A stretch of DNA of 52,527 nt from the NCBI GenBank assembly GCA_015661075.1, contig JACVQJ010000010.1:1-52527 (forward strand), given 5' to 3'. The stretch comes from Parachlamydiales bacterium. GTDB lineage: Bacteria > Chlamydiota > Chlamydiia > Chlamydiales > SM23-39. The notes below the pieces were generated by a model that searched no databases, was not told the DNA's origin, and was given only the letters and a program-made list of their open reading frames with translations. Made by a program: the position numbers and the translations under genes. This document shows, one piece after another, positions 41,990 to 50,846 of the stretch; position 1 is the first letter of the stretch, and each line of letters begins with the position of its first letter.

Positions 41990-44156
41990 TTTTCTCGATT
42001 TGGGTTGTGATCGGAAACACAATCGCCTGTTTCTTGAGAACCTGGGCAATCAGCTGATCGGCGAGACAGCACTTCGCATCCGAAGCAAGAGTTTCTTTTC
42101 CGAGCAGAATCTGATCGAAAATCGGCGGGTTGGTTTGCATCCGATCCGATACAAAGAAAAACACAATCTCTCCATTCGGAGGCACATACACATCTGACCA
42201 TTCACCCGTCTTCAAAATAAAAGGCTGTTTCATGATCCAATCCTCGCTTGAAGTTCTTGTTATCGTTCGCTCACTTTTTTCAATCGGCCAAAGGCCGCTC
42301 GAATGAATGTCGTGCGATACTCGAGACTCATTCATCAAACCATAAAAACGATGGCTCACATAAAATGACAGCGGCTTAGAATCGCCGGTGGTCCCCATTT
42401 CGCGATCGATGGAGCGGAAAATGGGGGCAAAGAGCTGCCGAATCACCAGTTCGCGCACTTCGCCGAACGGTCGGTAGTCGCCCCGCTCATTCTGAAATAA
42501 CGCGGGGGTTTGGCTGCGGAGGGTTCGATATTGCTCTTCCAGATATGAATCGATTTTGATACGCCCTTTGGCTTTGGCGTCTGCCAAAGAAAGAACAGTT
42601 TTCTCCGTTTTTTTCTGAACGGAGTCGATGCGCCAGATCGTCTGATCTTCTCGATATGCCTTCAACGACTCGATCGCAACCGCATCTTGCGCGAGAAAGC
42701 CATCGATCCGCTCGCGAAAAACAATCGCTTGTTGAATTGAAATCCCATCGATATCGCCATTTTCATAAAAAATCACGTCGCGCGGCTTGGACTCAATCGA
42801 TGCCCACTCCTGCTCAATCCATTCGGGGTGGGACTCGACGATCTGTCGGCGGCTCCAGTCATCGATACGGGCGCGCAGCTCCGGATCCAGTTTTTCCAGA
42901 ACCTGAAATGAACTCTTGCCTGTTATCTGATTCATTTCGGGAAATTGGCCCAAAAGCCTCTCCCAATGATCCGGCTGAATCTGCCAATCCCACACGTCTC
43001 GCAAAGGCAAACGCGATTGAATCGCGGCCAGATCAATGCTCGCGCAGTTCATCTGAACCGTTGTTGAAACTAGTTCAGGGGCGTTTTTCGCCACGGCCTC
43101 GGCACTGAGCAGTGCAGTCGGAAGAGGCGCAGACTCGACAGGGGCGCAGGCAAGCCGGGTGTAGATTTCAAAGGCCAGAAAATCGTCGAGATTGTGGAGC
43201 TGAAGCTCATTAGGCAATTGATAAAGGCTAATCACAGCCGACTCGCCGGCATACTGAGCCATCTGGCGATAGGCCAGATCGTCCACCAGAACAGAGTGGC
43301 CCATCTCACGGAAATAGCGCAAAAAGAGAAGAGTTCGCTGCCAAAGCCCTACAGCATCGCTTTTGCGAGTGCCGATCGAGCGAAGAACCGTATCCAGACT
43401 GGCTTTTTTCGATGAAAATCGCTGGATCAGGTCTGCCTCGGCCTCAGCAGGAGTCACCCGAAAACCTTTGGCTTCCGCCTCGATGGCGCCGTTGATGATC
43501 ATTTGAGCGGCCAGATCAATAAAATTAGCGCCGAACCATTCATGGGCCGACTGAAAACCGCACAGTGAAAAGTCTTCGCTCATCATCCGCGGATCGTTGG
43601 GGATTTGATACTGGTTTTGATGATAAGCCAGAATCCGCTTGATCAATTCAGAGGGGCATCGTTCCTGAAGCCAGAAAAGGCGCGTCCAGGCGGCGAAAAA
43701 ATCAGGCCCGGCATCGTTCATCTGCTGCAGATGGCGCACTTCTTCAACAGCGCCCGGCGCCAGCTGATTCCAGATCTGCTCGGCGCTCAAAAAAGGGGCG
43801 GAGGGATGGACATAGAACCGGCAGCGCTTCAAACGCTCGAGCCGCGCCTGCCAATCGGGTTTCAATCTATCGAAAAACGAGGCAGCCAGCCGCTCGGCGA
43901 CGCCTGTTTTCAACAGATCCTGACCCAAGATGCCCGAAGAGGCGGGTTCGACCCCGAGAAGGGCTCCGAGCTGCTTGATATCAAGATATTTAAGATTCGA
44001 TCCGTCGATCGCGCGACCGACCACGATTTCTTTTCGTTTCTCGATCTGGCCCAGCGTTTTATACGAACCAAAGAGAGAAAATGTGACGATGATGATCACC
44101 GTGACGAAAATGAACAAAATTCGCTGGTATTTGCGAAATAAGGCCAGCATAGCCAC
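41976..44156 (-). CDS. PpiD/SurA-like periplasmic chaperone
   Basis: This protein of 726 aa has an N-terminal membrane anchor in a context typical of PpiD (LFRKYQRILFIFVTVIIIVTFSLFG), then a long helical periplasmic part with SurA-N-like features (AQMIINGAIEAEAKGFRVTPAEAEADLIQRF). I see no clear parvulin isomerase signature, so it would be a chaperone without isomerase activity. The C-terminus is a charged helical region. It heads the minus-strand unit with the CT283-like gene and gcvH. Confidence in the family is moderate because the support is topology and short blocks. Confidence 0.6.
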   Translation of the reverse strand: MAMLALFRKYQRILFIFVTVIIIVTFSLFGSYKTLGQIEKRKEIVVGRAIDGSNLKYLDIKQLGALLGVEPASSGILGQDLLKTGVAERLAASFFDRLKPDWQARLERLKRCRFYVHPSAPFLSAEQIWNQLAPGAVEEVRHLQQMNDAGPDFFAAWTRLFWLQERCPSELIKRILAYHQNQYQIPNDPRMMSEDFSLCGFQSAHEWFGANFIDLAAQMIINGAIEAEAKGFRVTPAEAEADLIQRFSSKKASLDTVLRSIGTRKSDAVGLWQRTLLFLRYFREMGHSVLVDDLAYRQMAQYAGESAVISLYQLPNELQLHNLDDFLAFEIYTRLACAPVESAPLPTALLSAEAVAKNAPELVSTTVQMNCASIDLAAIQSRLPLRDVWDWQIQPDHWERLLGQFPEMNQITGKSSFQVLEKLDPELRARIDDWSRRQIVESHPEWIEQEWASIESKPRDVIFYENGDIDGISIQQAIVFRERIDGFLAQDAVAIESLKAYREDQTIWRIDSVQKKTEKTVLSLADAKAKGRIKIDSYLEEQYRTLRSQTPALFQNERGDYRPFGEVRELVIRQLFAPIFRSIDREMGTTGDSKPLSFYVSHRFYGLMNESRVSHDIHSSGLWPIEKSERTITRTSSEDWIMKQPFILKTGEWSDVYVPPNGEIVFFFVSDRMQTNPPIFDQILLGKETLASDAKCCLADQLIAQVLKKQAIVFPITTQIEKNDDL

Positions 44157-44793
44157 CCGTGGGAAAATTTAGCTCTCAAGCATAGCAAAAAAATCTGTTT
44201 GAGACAAGGAATGGGAAATTGCAGGGAGGAAAGCCTCGAAAAAGAAGTTGGTTGACTGGAGTTTGGACTAATTTTGCGCCCGAAGCTGGCGCAAATCAGT
44301 CTAAATCACAATGCTCTTAAAATCATCTGCGAGGAGAACATCTGATCGATCCCGCTGATTCGCTATTCGGTCATTTCCTGAAATGGCCCAAATCAACATG
44401 CCGGCCGAAAGAGTAAACTGCCCAAGATGCGCCTGGTTAGGTTTCCAGTCTCTAGGAATACTGCAATTTTTTGCTGCGATGACTGTTTTTTCCAATTGTT
44501 TATACAAAGGGGTAAATGATGCAGTTAGATACGAACTTTCGCCTTGCCAGTTGTGGCGCCACGCTCCATGTTGAAAGCCTCGTCTCGCCGTACTCGTTAG
44601 CATAAGAACCTGTTTTTAATCAAAAATTATAAACATAACTGCATTTACATCAATGTAAATTAATTAGAAGTAAATTTTTTAAATTAGTTTGTTTTGTGAA
44701 TTATGTTAAAGAGTGTCGAGAGGTGCGGATGGTCAACAAAAGCATCATGTGTTAGACTCGATGTCAAAAAAAATGTATTAAAGGAGGCTTTCC
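44157..44793. other. Gene-poor spacer with a hairpin and an operator-like palindrome
   Basis: I see no convincing gene in these 637 bp; an open frame at 44301-44603 (minus) lacks a ribosome-binding site and any recognisable motif. A hairpin of about 14 bp lies at about 44266-44305 (tttgcgcc with ggcgcaaa at its core). A perfect 18-bp palindrome, ATTTACAT-CA-ATGTAAAT, lies at 44643-44660, followed by very AT-rich sequence before the small gene at 44794. It could be an operator for that gene. Confidence 0.5.
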
Positions 44794-45129
44794 ATGCTCA
44801 ATGTAGTGAGTTGCCGATTGTTGAGTGGAGGATGTTTTTTGAGTGTAGTGTTACAGAGGCGGTTTTGCAGTATGGAGACGGGGATAGTCAGTGTTGCAAA
44901 ATATGCCTTGCAAACGCTTTCGAACGATTTAACAGGTACCACTAAAAAGTTGCCTTCCCTATATGTTGGAGAATGTAAATCCTGTGCAACAGGGTTTGAA
45001 GGAACTATTCCCGATTTGGATTCTCCCGATTATCCGGAATGGGAGAGAGTCTGTCTGGAAACAGTCGAAGGCATAGAGAGAGTGCTTGAAAGGAATCGGC
45101 TTGCTGGAGAGACGAAAAAGTGTGATTGA
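44794..45129 (+). CDS. Small unknown protein (111 aa)
   Basis: I do not recognise this family. The start is supported by a strong AAGGAGG seven nt upstream. The N-terminal 35 residues are hydrophobic with several cysteines. The C-terminus has GECKSCATGF and an acidic helix (YPEWERVCLETVEGIERVLERN). It may be a small secreted or metal-binding protein. Codon use is plain and the frame could be a chance one, but the ribosome-binding site is better than expected by chance. Confidence 0.5.
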   Translation: MLNVVSCRLLSGGCFLSVVLQRRFCSMETGIVSVAKYALQTLSNDLTGTTKKLPSLYVGECKSCATGFEGTIPDLDSPDYPEWERVCLETVEGIERVLERNRLAGETKKCD

Positions 45130-45257
45130 GGTGTGGGTTGATCCTCAAAAATTTCTATCAAGTCGAAAACTTCTTCTGGCCCGTCTAGCATTTCGAATAT
45201 TCCGAAATGTCGAAACGTGCAACATTATCCATCTGCTGCAGATGGCGAACTTGAAGA

Positions 45258-45301
45258 ATCTCCTCCTTGAAAGGAGGAGATTCTTTACTCCGCTTAAGGA
45301 G
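45258..45301. repeat. Palindromic repeat family 1, partial copy C (possible terminator)
   Basis: This 44-bp piece equals the first third of copies A and B: aatctcctcc hairpin, gattcttt, ctccgcttaagga. Its 10-bp stem followed by CTTT could end transcription between the small gene and the MFS gene. The rest of the 267-bp gap shows nothing else. Confidence 0.7.
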
Positions 45302-45396
45302 ATAGTAAACCCCATCATTGCCTTGAACTTATGTTTGTTATGGCAAGGCGAATCAAAAAAAGTTTGCATTATTTTAAAACACCCCGATAGCCTCAT

Positions 45397-46611
45397 ATGT
45401 TAAAAACAGATCGAATCTCTTTCGCCCTTGTCTTGTTAGTGGTATTTTTAGACCACGCCGGCATGGGGTTGGTGTATCCCATTTTTTCGTCGATGATTTT
45501 TCAGCAGGGAAGTTCCTTTGTTTTTCCTGACACGACGGAGATGACCAAGGGATTGTATTTTGGCTTATTGCTAGGAGTCCCCGCCTGCATGTCATTTATT
45601 AGCGGCCCCATTCTGGGTGCGCTGTCCGATCAGACAGGCCGCAAGCCCATGTATATTTACAGCCTATTATTGGCTCTGCTAGGCTACGGCCTATGCATCG
45701 GGAGTATCTGGATCCAGAGTCTTTTCGGCCTGATCATCGCTCGAGCTGTCACGGGTTTCGCGGCGGGAAACGCGGCGGTGGTGTGTGCGACGATTGCCGA
45801 TCTCAGCAACGCGCAAAATAAAATCAAAAACTTTGGCCTGTACAGCATGGCCGCCGGCACCGGGTTTGCTGTCGGCCCTTTTATTGGGGGCTGGTTTTCC
45901 CAAAATGGCTATATGATGCCGTTTTTGATGGCGGAAATCGCAATGGGTCTCAATTTGATCTGCATCTATTTCTGGTTTCGGGAGACCCGAACCGTGACTC
46001 GACGCAAACCTATCAAAATGGCCGACGGGTTGCGCAACCTCAAAAAAGCGTTTCACATCCCCAGTATGAGGATCTTCTTTATTGGCGCGGTGTTTTTTTG
46101 CGGAGGATGGTCTCTCTTTTATGAGTTCATGCCAGTCATCTGGATCTCCGACTATGGCTTGGATGCCACACAAGTCGGTCTGTTGTTCACAGTGGGCGCG
46201 GCTGTTTATGCCTTGAGCGCCGGCCTGCTGATCCGACCGATTGTCGACCGCTATGCACCTCTACCCATTTTATTTTATTCTTTAGTCGCGATGGGATGCG
46301 TAATTTTGACTCTTCTGCTCCAGCCCAGCATGAGCTGGACATGGATCGCGGTCATCCTGGTCAACTTTTTGGTCGCTTTGGCTTATCCCGTCTACAATGC
46401 GACGATTTCCAATAGCGTGGATGCCGATTCTCAGGGAGAGATTCTGGGGATTGCAGAATCCGTCCAAACAGCGTCTTTCGGATTGAGTCCGCTCCTCGCC
46501 GGCCTGATGATTTCCTGGAACATTCACACGCCTTTGGCTCTCGGGGGCGTTTTTATCCTGGCCGCCGCTCTCCTCTTCAAGACAAGCAAAATCCAACCGC
46601 CAAAAAGTTAA
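45397..46611 (+). CDS. MFS transporter (TetA/DHA1-like exporter)
   Basis: This protein of 404 aa has 12 predicted membrane segments. The loop 2-3 motif is present as GALSDQTGRKPMYIYSL, and the ARAVTGFAAGNAAVVCATIADLS block fits the drug:H+ antiporter-1 group (tetracycline-type). The loop after segment 6 is short. The substrate cannot be read. The start at 45397 is a plain ATG without a strong Shine-Dalgarno. The gene stands alone, with no regulator beside it. Confidence 0.9.
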   Translation: MLKTDRISFALVLLVVFLDHAGMGLVYPIFSSMIFQQGSSFVFPDTTEMTKGLYFGLLLGVPACMSFISGPILGALSDQTGRKPMYIYSLLLALLGYGLCIGSIWIQSLFGLIIARAVTGFAAGNAAVVCATIADLSNAQNKIKNFGLYSMAAGTGFAVGPFIGGWFSQNGYMMPFLMAEIAMGLNLICIYFWFRETRTVTRRKPIKMADGLRNLKKAFHIPSMRIFFIGAVFFCGGWSLFYEFMPVIWISDYGLDATQVGLLFTVGAAVYALSAGLLIRPIVDRYAPLPILFYSLVAMGCVILTLLLQPSMSWTWIAVILVNFLVALAYPVYNATISNSVDADSQGEILGIAESVQTASFGLSPLLAGLMISWNIHTPLALGGVFILAAALLFKTSKIQPPKS

Positions 46612-46719
46612 TAACCTACCCGTGCCCAGTATACCTGAATGATAAAAGTTGATTAAGGACTTGCAAAAGAAACATTGGATTGATAACGTTCCTGCGAACT
46701 CTAATTTTGGAGGTTCGAT

Positions 46720-47322
46720 ATGACAAGTTCAATAGGTAATGTTAGCAATAACAGTTTGGTGAATTCACCAGTTCACGGTGGCAGAGCTAAAAAGCTTTAC
46801 GAGATATATCTAGCGGAAAGTCCATCGTGGGATGCAGACACCAAAATACAAAAGCTAATGGAAACCATAAACATTGCTATCCCTGAAGGAGAACTTTCTG
46901 ATACTGAAATCTGTCGTTTGGAAATCGAACTGAAGTGTATTGACCAAGGACGGTCAAGAGCCTCGCAAGCTCAGTTGCAGAAAATTGCATTAATTGCAGG
47001 AGTTTCTCTCGGAATTCTGACAGGTGGGCTTGCATCAGGACTTTTTGCATATGTAGGAGCAGTTCCGGCGGGAACAATCGTAACATATGTTACAGAAATG
47101 GGTTATGCTGTGTCGGGTCCAATAGCAAGTATTCCGACTCAAATAGTAGCTTCGACGATTACAGGTGGGGTGATTGGTGGGGTTGCTGGAGCAGGTTTAG
47201 GAGATTATTATCGCTACCGCACTGAAAGTCGCGCTTATGTTCCTTCGGCTGATGTGAAAAGTGAAGTTGCAGCTAGGATATTGGAAGAACTGCGTCAGGA
47301 TAAAACGAGAACCTCGGCATGA
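46720..47322 (+). CDS. Inc-like hydrophobic protein (200 aa)
   Basis: I do not recognise a named family. A strong GGAGG precedes the ATG. The N-terminus is Ser/Asn-rich, like type III substrates, then there is a charged helical part, then two long glycine-rich hydrophobic stretches at about 88-115 and 132-162, the latter with a glycine zipper (TGGVIGGVAGAGLGDY). The tail is charged. This pattern suits an inclusion-membrane or pore-type protein. It forms a pair with the next gene, separated by a hairpin. Confidence 0.6.
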   Translation: MTSSIGNVSNNSLVNSPVHGGRAKKLYEIYLAESPSWDADTKIQKLMETINIAIPEGELSDTEICRLEIELKCIDQGRSRASQAQLQKIALIAGVSLGILTGGLASGLFAYVGAVPAGTIVTYVTEMGYAVSGPIASIPTQIVASTITGGVIGGVAGAGLGDYYRYRTESRAYVPSADVKSEVAARILEELRQDKTRTSA

Positions 47323-47331
47323 TGTAATAGG

Positions 47332-47358
47332 CGCGCCTAAGTATTTGGCTTAGGCGCG
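47332..47358. repeat. 10-bp hairpin between two Inc-like genes
   Basis: CGCGCCTAAG (47332-47341) and CTTAGGCGCG (47349-47358) form a perfect stem with a 7-nt loop. No T-run follows, so it may attenuate or stabilise rather than end the transcript. The ribosome-binding site of the next gene (GAGGA) comes 17 nt later. Confidence 0.65.
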
Positions 47359-47387
47359 TGAGTAAATTGTTAAATGAGGAAAATAAA

Positions 47388-48020
47388 ATGAACTTTGTTC
47401 CTTCTGTCAAAATCGAATCATTGCTTACACAAGATGTAATCAATTGGGATGATGTTGCTCAAGAACTGATGGACGAAAGAGAAAAGCAGCAGCTTGATAC
47501 TTTCTTGCACCAAACATCATCCTGGACTGTTGCGATTGAGGATTTCAATCCTGCTGTCTTTTTAAAAAAAACGAAGGATTTTTTAAAGGAAATTGGCATC
47601 GTTAATGCAGTATTGGTTGTCGCGTTGCCTATCATCGCCGGTTTTTCTGTTATGTTTTGGCTTGCAACATATTCCGGGCTTTTTATTTCAATAGCCCTGA
47701 GTTCTGTTTGCCTGATTTCAAGTTCTATCATAGCTAGAAACATCGAGGAATCCAATAGAAGCCAACAGGCAAAAGATAAGGTTAATGAAGTTATGCTGTC
47801 TGTCAACGATAAATTTAATCATTATTGTATCTTTTCACATCGCGGGGTCAATTTTATGCTTGCTGACATAGTAGATGGGCGTGCGCAATGGAAAACAAGC
47901 TATAATCGAACGAAAGCAGAAAAGAAGAAGGCAGATGTTGATTTTGTTCATGAGTTTTTAGCTGAGCTTCCTGCACTCATCCACGCAAACACGCATTCAC
48001 ACACATCACTTTCCGGGTAA
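47388..48020 (+). CDS. Inc-like bilobed membrane protein (210 aa)
   Basis: Two adjacent membrane segments at about 72-92 and 95-115 (VVALPIIAGFSVMFWLATYSG, then LFISIALSSVCLISSSIIA) with almost no loop give the bilobed pattern of chlamydial Inc proteins. Both ends are charged and helical and would face the same side. The start is the ATG at 47388, 7 nt after ATGAGGA, not the GTG at 47358 inside the hairpin. The C-terminus is His/Thr/Ser-rich. The host partner is unknown. Confidence 0.65.
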   Translation: MNFVPSVKIESLLTQDVINWDDVAQELMDEREKQQLDTFLHQTSSWTVAIEDFNPAVFLKKTKDFLKEIGIVNAVLVVALPIIAGFSVMFWLATYSGLFISIALSSVCLISSSIIARNIEESNRSQQAKDKVNEVMLSVNDKFNHYCIFSHRGVNFMLADIVDGRAQWKTSYNRTKAEKKKADVDFVHEFLAELPALIHANTHSHTSLSG

Positions 48021-48156
48021 TGACATCTGAAAAAAAATGAAATGCAAACTTTGAATGGTTTTAACGTCCCTACACTGGAACAAAACTTTAAAAATCAGCG
48101 ACCTACAAAAGTTTCTTTTTGCTAAAAAGCTTTAACTGGATTCTTTTCAGGGAATT

Positions 48157-48186
48157 GTGAACTTTCTCCTTTCGGAGAAAGTTCAC
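48157..48186. terminator. 13-bp hairpin between the convergent Inc-like and proS genes
   Basis: GTGAACTTTCTCC and GGAGAAAGTTCAC (48157-48169 and 48174-48186) pair perfectly around tttc. Lying between two convergent genes it probably ends one or both transcripts, although neither strand has a long T-run. Confidence 0.55.
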
Positions 48187-48196
48187 TGAAGTTGGG

Positions 48197-49696
48197 TTAA
48201 TACGACTTGGCAAAAATCACGCGGCGCGAACTCGGCTCGCCTGTGAGAATGCAACGTCCCTGTTCATGGGGGGCATCCAATGGGATGCCGCGAATGGTCG
48301 CATTCAAATCATCCTTGATCTTCTGTTCTGTGGCCGCCTCGCCATTCCAATGGCACATGGCAAAGCCCCCTTTTTCATCAGATGAGAAAAAGTCATACAG
48401 CTCTTCTTTTTTGTCGAGGCGAACAGTATGGCGGCGCTGGAATTCGGTGGCCTTGGCCAGCAAATGGTTTTGGATTTCAAGCAAGATCGAATCCACGCGC
48501 AGGTTTAGCTCGGCCGGGCTCATCTGCATGCGCTCTTTGTGCGAACGATCGCGCCTGAGTAGGCTGATTTGGCCCTTTTCGATTTCGCGCAGACCCACTT
48601 CAATGCGCAATGGCACGCCTTTCTTGATCCACGACCAGCTCTTGTCGCCGCCCCGCATGTCGCGCTGATCGAGGATCACCCGCAAAGGCTGGCCGTCGAA
48701 TTGTACCGCGCTGAGTTCCTGCTTGAGCTTATCGCAAAAGCTCATCACCTGAACGCGCGTCTGTTCATCGTGAATGATCGGTAAGATGACCACATGGGCT
48801 GAAGCGATGCGCGGCGGCAGAACAAGGCCGTCGTCATCGCTGTGGGTCATGATCAGGCCGCCGATGAGGCGCGTCGTTACGCCCCACGAAGTCGTCCAGG
48901 CGTACTCCAATGAGCCCTGTTCGCTTTTATAGCGAATCTGACAGGACTTGGCAAAATTCTGACCCAAAAAATGCGATGTTCCTGCCTGCAGCGCTTTGCG
49001 ATCCTGCATCATTGCTTCTATACTATAGGTCGCCACAGCGCCCGGAAAGCGCTCGCTCGCCGTTTTTTCCCCACAAATCACCGGCATGGCGAGATAATCC
49101 TGACAAAAGTCACTATAGAGCCGGAGCATTTTCATGACTTCCTGCTCCGCTTCCTGGCTTGTCGCATGAGCCGTGTGGCCTTCTTGCCAAAGAAATTCCG
49201 CCGTGCGCAAAAACACTCGGGTACGCATCTCCCAACGGACGATATTGGCCCACTGGTTGATAAGCAAAGGCAGATCGCGATAGGACTCAATCCATTTGGA
49301 AAACGAATCCCCGATGATCATCTCTGATGTCGGACGGACGATGAGCGGCTCTTCCAGCTCGCCGGCAGGAACCAGCTTGCCATCCTTGTTCATCTCGAGG
49401 CGATGATGGGTGACGACAGCGCATTCCTTCGCAAATCCCTCGACGTGCTCGGCCTCTTTTTGAAAATAGGACAGCGGGATGAAGAGAGGAAAATAGGCGT
49501 TTTGATGGCCCGTCGCTTTGAATTGTCCATCGAGAACGCGCTGGATATTTTCCCAGATGCTATATCCCCAAGGTTTGATGACCATGCAGCCGCGCACGGA
49601 TGAGTGCTCGGCGAGATCCGCCGCCTTAACGACAGATAGATACCATTCGGGATAGTTTTCAGCGCGCGTAGGCTGAATCGCTGTTTTTACTGTCAT
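48197..49696 (-). CDS. proS: Prolyl-tRNA synthetase, archaeal/eukaryal type
   Basis: This enzyme of 499 aa charges tRNA-Pro. The layout is the short type without the bacterial editing insertion: class II motif 1 region WGYSIWENIQ, motif 2 IVRWEMRTRVFLRTAEFLWQEGHTAHA, motif 3 GGLIMTHSDDDGLVLPP, an anticodon domain and a C-terminal zinc-domain-like part ending in VIFAKSY with terminal Tyr. The ProRS of C. trachomatis is, as I recall, the longer bacterial type, so this form is notable. It lies 9 bp after lplA and may share its transcript. Confidence 0.92.
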   Translation of the reverse strand: MTVKTAIQPTRAENYPEWYLSVVKAADLAEHSSVRGCMVIKPWGYSIWENIQRVLDGQFKATGHQNAYFPLFIPLSYFQKEAEHVEGFAKECAVVTHHRLEMNKDGKLVPAGELEEPLIVRPTSEMIIGDSFSKWIESYRDLPLLINQWANIVRWEMRTRVFLRTAEFLWQEGHTAHATSQEAEQEVMKMLRLYSDFCQDYLAMPVICGEKTASERFPGAVATYSIEAMMQDRKALQAGTSHFLGQNFAKSCQIRYKSEQGSLEYAWTTSWGVTTRLIGGLIMTHSDDDGLVLPPRIASAHVVILPIIHDEQTRVQVMSFCDKLKQELSAVQFDGQPLRVILDQRDMRGGDKSWSWIKKGVPLRIEVGLREIEKGQISLLRRDRSHKERMQMSPAELNLRVDSILLEIQNHLLAKATEFQRRHTVRLDKKEELYDFFSSDEKGGFAMCHWNGEAATEQKIKDDLNATIRGIPLDAPHEQGRCILTGEPSSRRVIFAKSY

Positions 49697-49705
49697 ATTG
49701 AACCC

Positions 49706-50422
49706 TTATAATTTTGCCAGCAGTTGATCGGCCAGGCGTTTTTGTATTTCTTGGCGCATGGACGTAAGCGCATGGGCATCCCAATAACGGCCCAGAGGAG
49801 CAAATGAATAGGCCATCATCGCCTGCACGACCTCTTTTTGGGATAAAAGCACGTCGGTCAAAAGATCCGCCTGAGGCAATGCCAAAGAAATCGTCCCTTG
49901 ATGAAGGTAGCCGTTTTTGCGCCGCCGCTGCGCCGCTCCGGCGATCTTGCGCCCCTGATATACCACATCGTAAATCGTCGGCCGCGCCATGCAAAATTGT
50001 GCCGCGGTTTCGCAGGTAGAAGATGCGTTGGAAGAAATCATCTCCAACGGTTCGCGCAGCTCCAAATAGTCTTTCATGATCTCGAGAACCGATTCGTTCA
50101 CGAACCGGTAATTATCCAACGTATTCAGTGAAAAGCGCGGATGGTGGGCAGGCATCAGAAAGGAAAACGCCAGATCCCAAATGTGAAACACAATGCCGCC
50201 GCCCGTCGGCCGCCTCGCCAAAGCGATGCGATGCTGACGAGATTTGTTCAAATCGATATATTTGCTCGGATCGATAAAATACCCATAGGTCGCCGCCGGA
50301 CTATCCCATTGGTACAAATGTAAAATGCACGGGCCCGCCGGATCCATTTCCATGAGCAATTTCTCATCCAAACGCATGTTGGCTTCCGCGCTGTTGGAAC
50401 CGGTGTTGAGAACTTGCAGCAT
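49706..50422 (-). CDS. lplA: Lipoate-protein ligase A-like protein
   Basis: This protein of about 238 aa belongs to the biotin/lipoate ligase family, which attaches lipoate to carrier proteins such as GcvH. The signature RRPTGGGIVFH and the KIAGAAQRRRKNGYLHQGTISL block with the catalytic Lys are clear. The position before clpC matches CT285. The start may be ATG at 50422 or GTG at 50431. The small C-terminal domain of full LplA is absent, as in other short forms. Confidence 0.88.
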   Translation of the reverse strand: MLQVLNTGSNSAEANMRLDEKLLMEMDPAGPCILHLYQWDSPAATYGYFIDPSKYIDLNKSRQHRIALARRPTGGGIVFHIWDLAFSFLMPAHHPRFSLNTLDNYRFVNESVLEIMKDYLELREPLEMISSNASSTCETAAQFCMARPTIYDVVYQGRKIAGAAQRRRKNGYLHQGTISLALPQADLLTDVLLSQKEVVQAMMAYSFAPLGRYWDAHALTSMRQEIQKRLADQLLAKL

Positions 50423-50846
50423 ATTTTTCACTTCACAAAGAAAATGGGAGAAGCTATTACAAGCCTCTAGGAGCCAATTATTATAAAAGGCCCGACGGTA
50501 CGAAGCGAGAGTTTTTTACTGTTGATGAAAAGAAATGTTTTGGATCGTGACAGAAAAACGGATAGTTATTAATTTGGCAAAACACGAAAACAAAACAATT
50601 TTTTTATCAAAATTGCATTTTAGACCAAAAACAGTTACAATTAGAAAATAGTATACCGGGAGTGATTCAAAAATTGGGAATAGGCAAGAAGGCTGCTTGA
50701 ATTTGGGTCAGGCGAAGCCGGTGCCGAGGAAGCTCAACTTGAATAAGTTGGGCGACCGAGGCAGACACAAAGGCAACGCAAAGCCGACGCCGCCTAAACC
50801 GATTTTTGAATCACGAGCGGTATACCTCGATCATCTGGGGAGTGCC
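50423..50846. other. lplA/clpC divergent spacer
   Basis: These 424 bp hold no gene. The left 220 bp are AT-rich and probably contain the two promoters; I cannot place them confidently. The right part is occupied by the palindromic element at 50651-50825, which ends 21 bp before the clpC start. A GGGGAG at 50837-50842 is the ribosome-binding site. Confidence 0.6.
50651..50825. repeat. 175-bp palindromic element in the clpC leader
   Basis: Inverted ends of about 34 bp (50651-50685 and 50792-50825) share gtatacc, gtgattcaaaaat and taggc. The interior has weaker hairpins, including caacttgaataagttg. Its sequence aggcgaagcc is also found in the element at 2429-2674, so the two may be related. It extends an open frame upstream of clpC by 50 codons, which I do not consider translated. 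Confidence 0.75.

Noticed and set aside
44301..44603. A 100-codon gene on the minus strand in the 44-kb spacer
   Set aside because: No ribosome-binding site, no recognisable motif, and the region also holds hairpins that can keep frames open by chance.
50697..50846. A 50-codon N-terminal extension of ClpC
   Set aside because: It is the translated palindromic element; ClpC proteins begin at [11 protein letters not shown] and a ribosome-binding site precedes that ATG.
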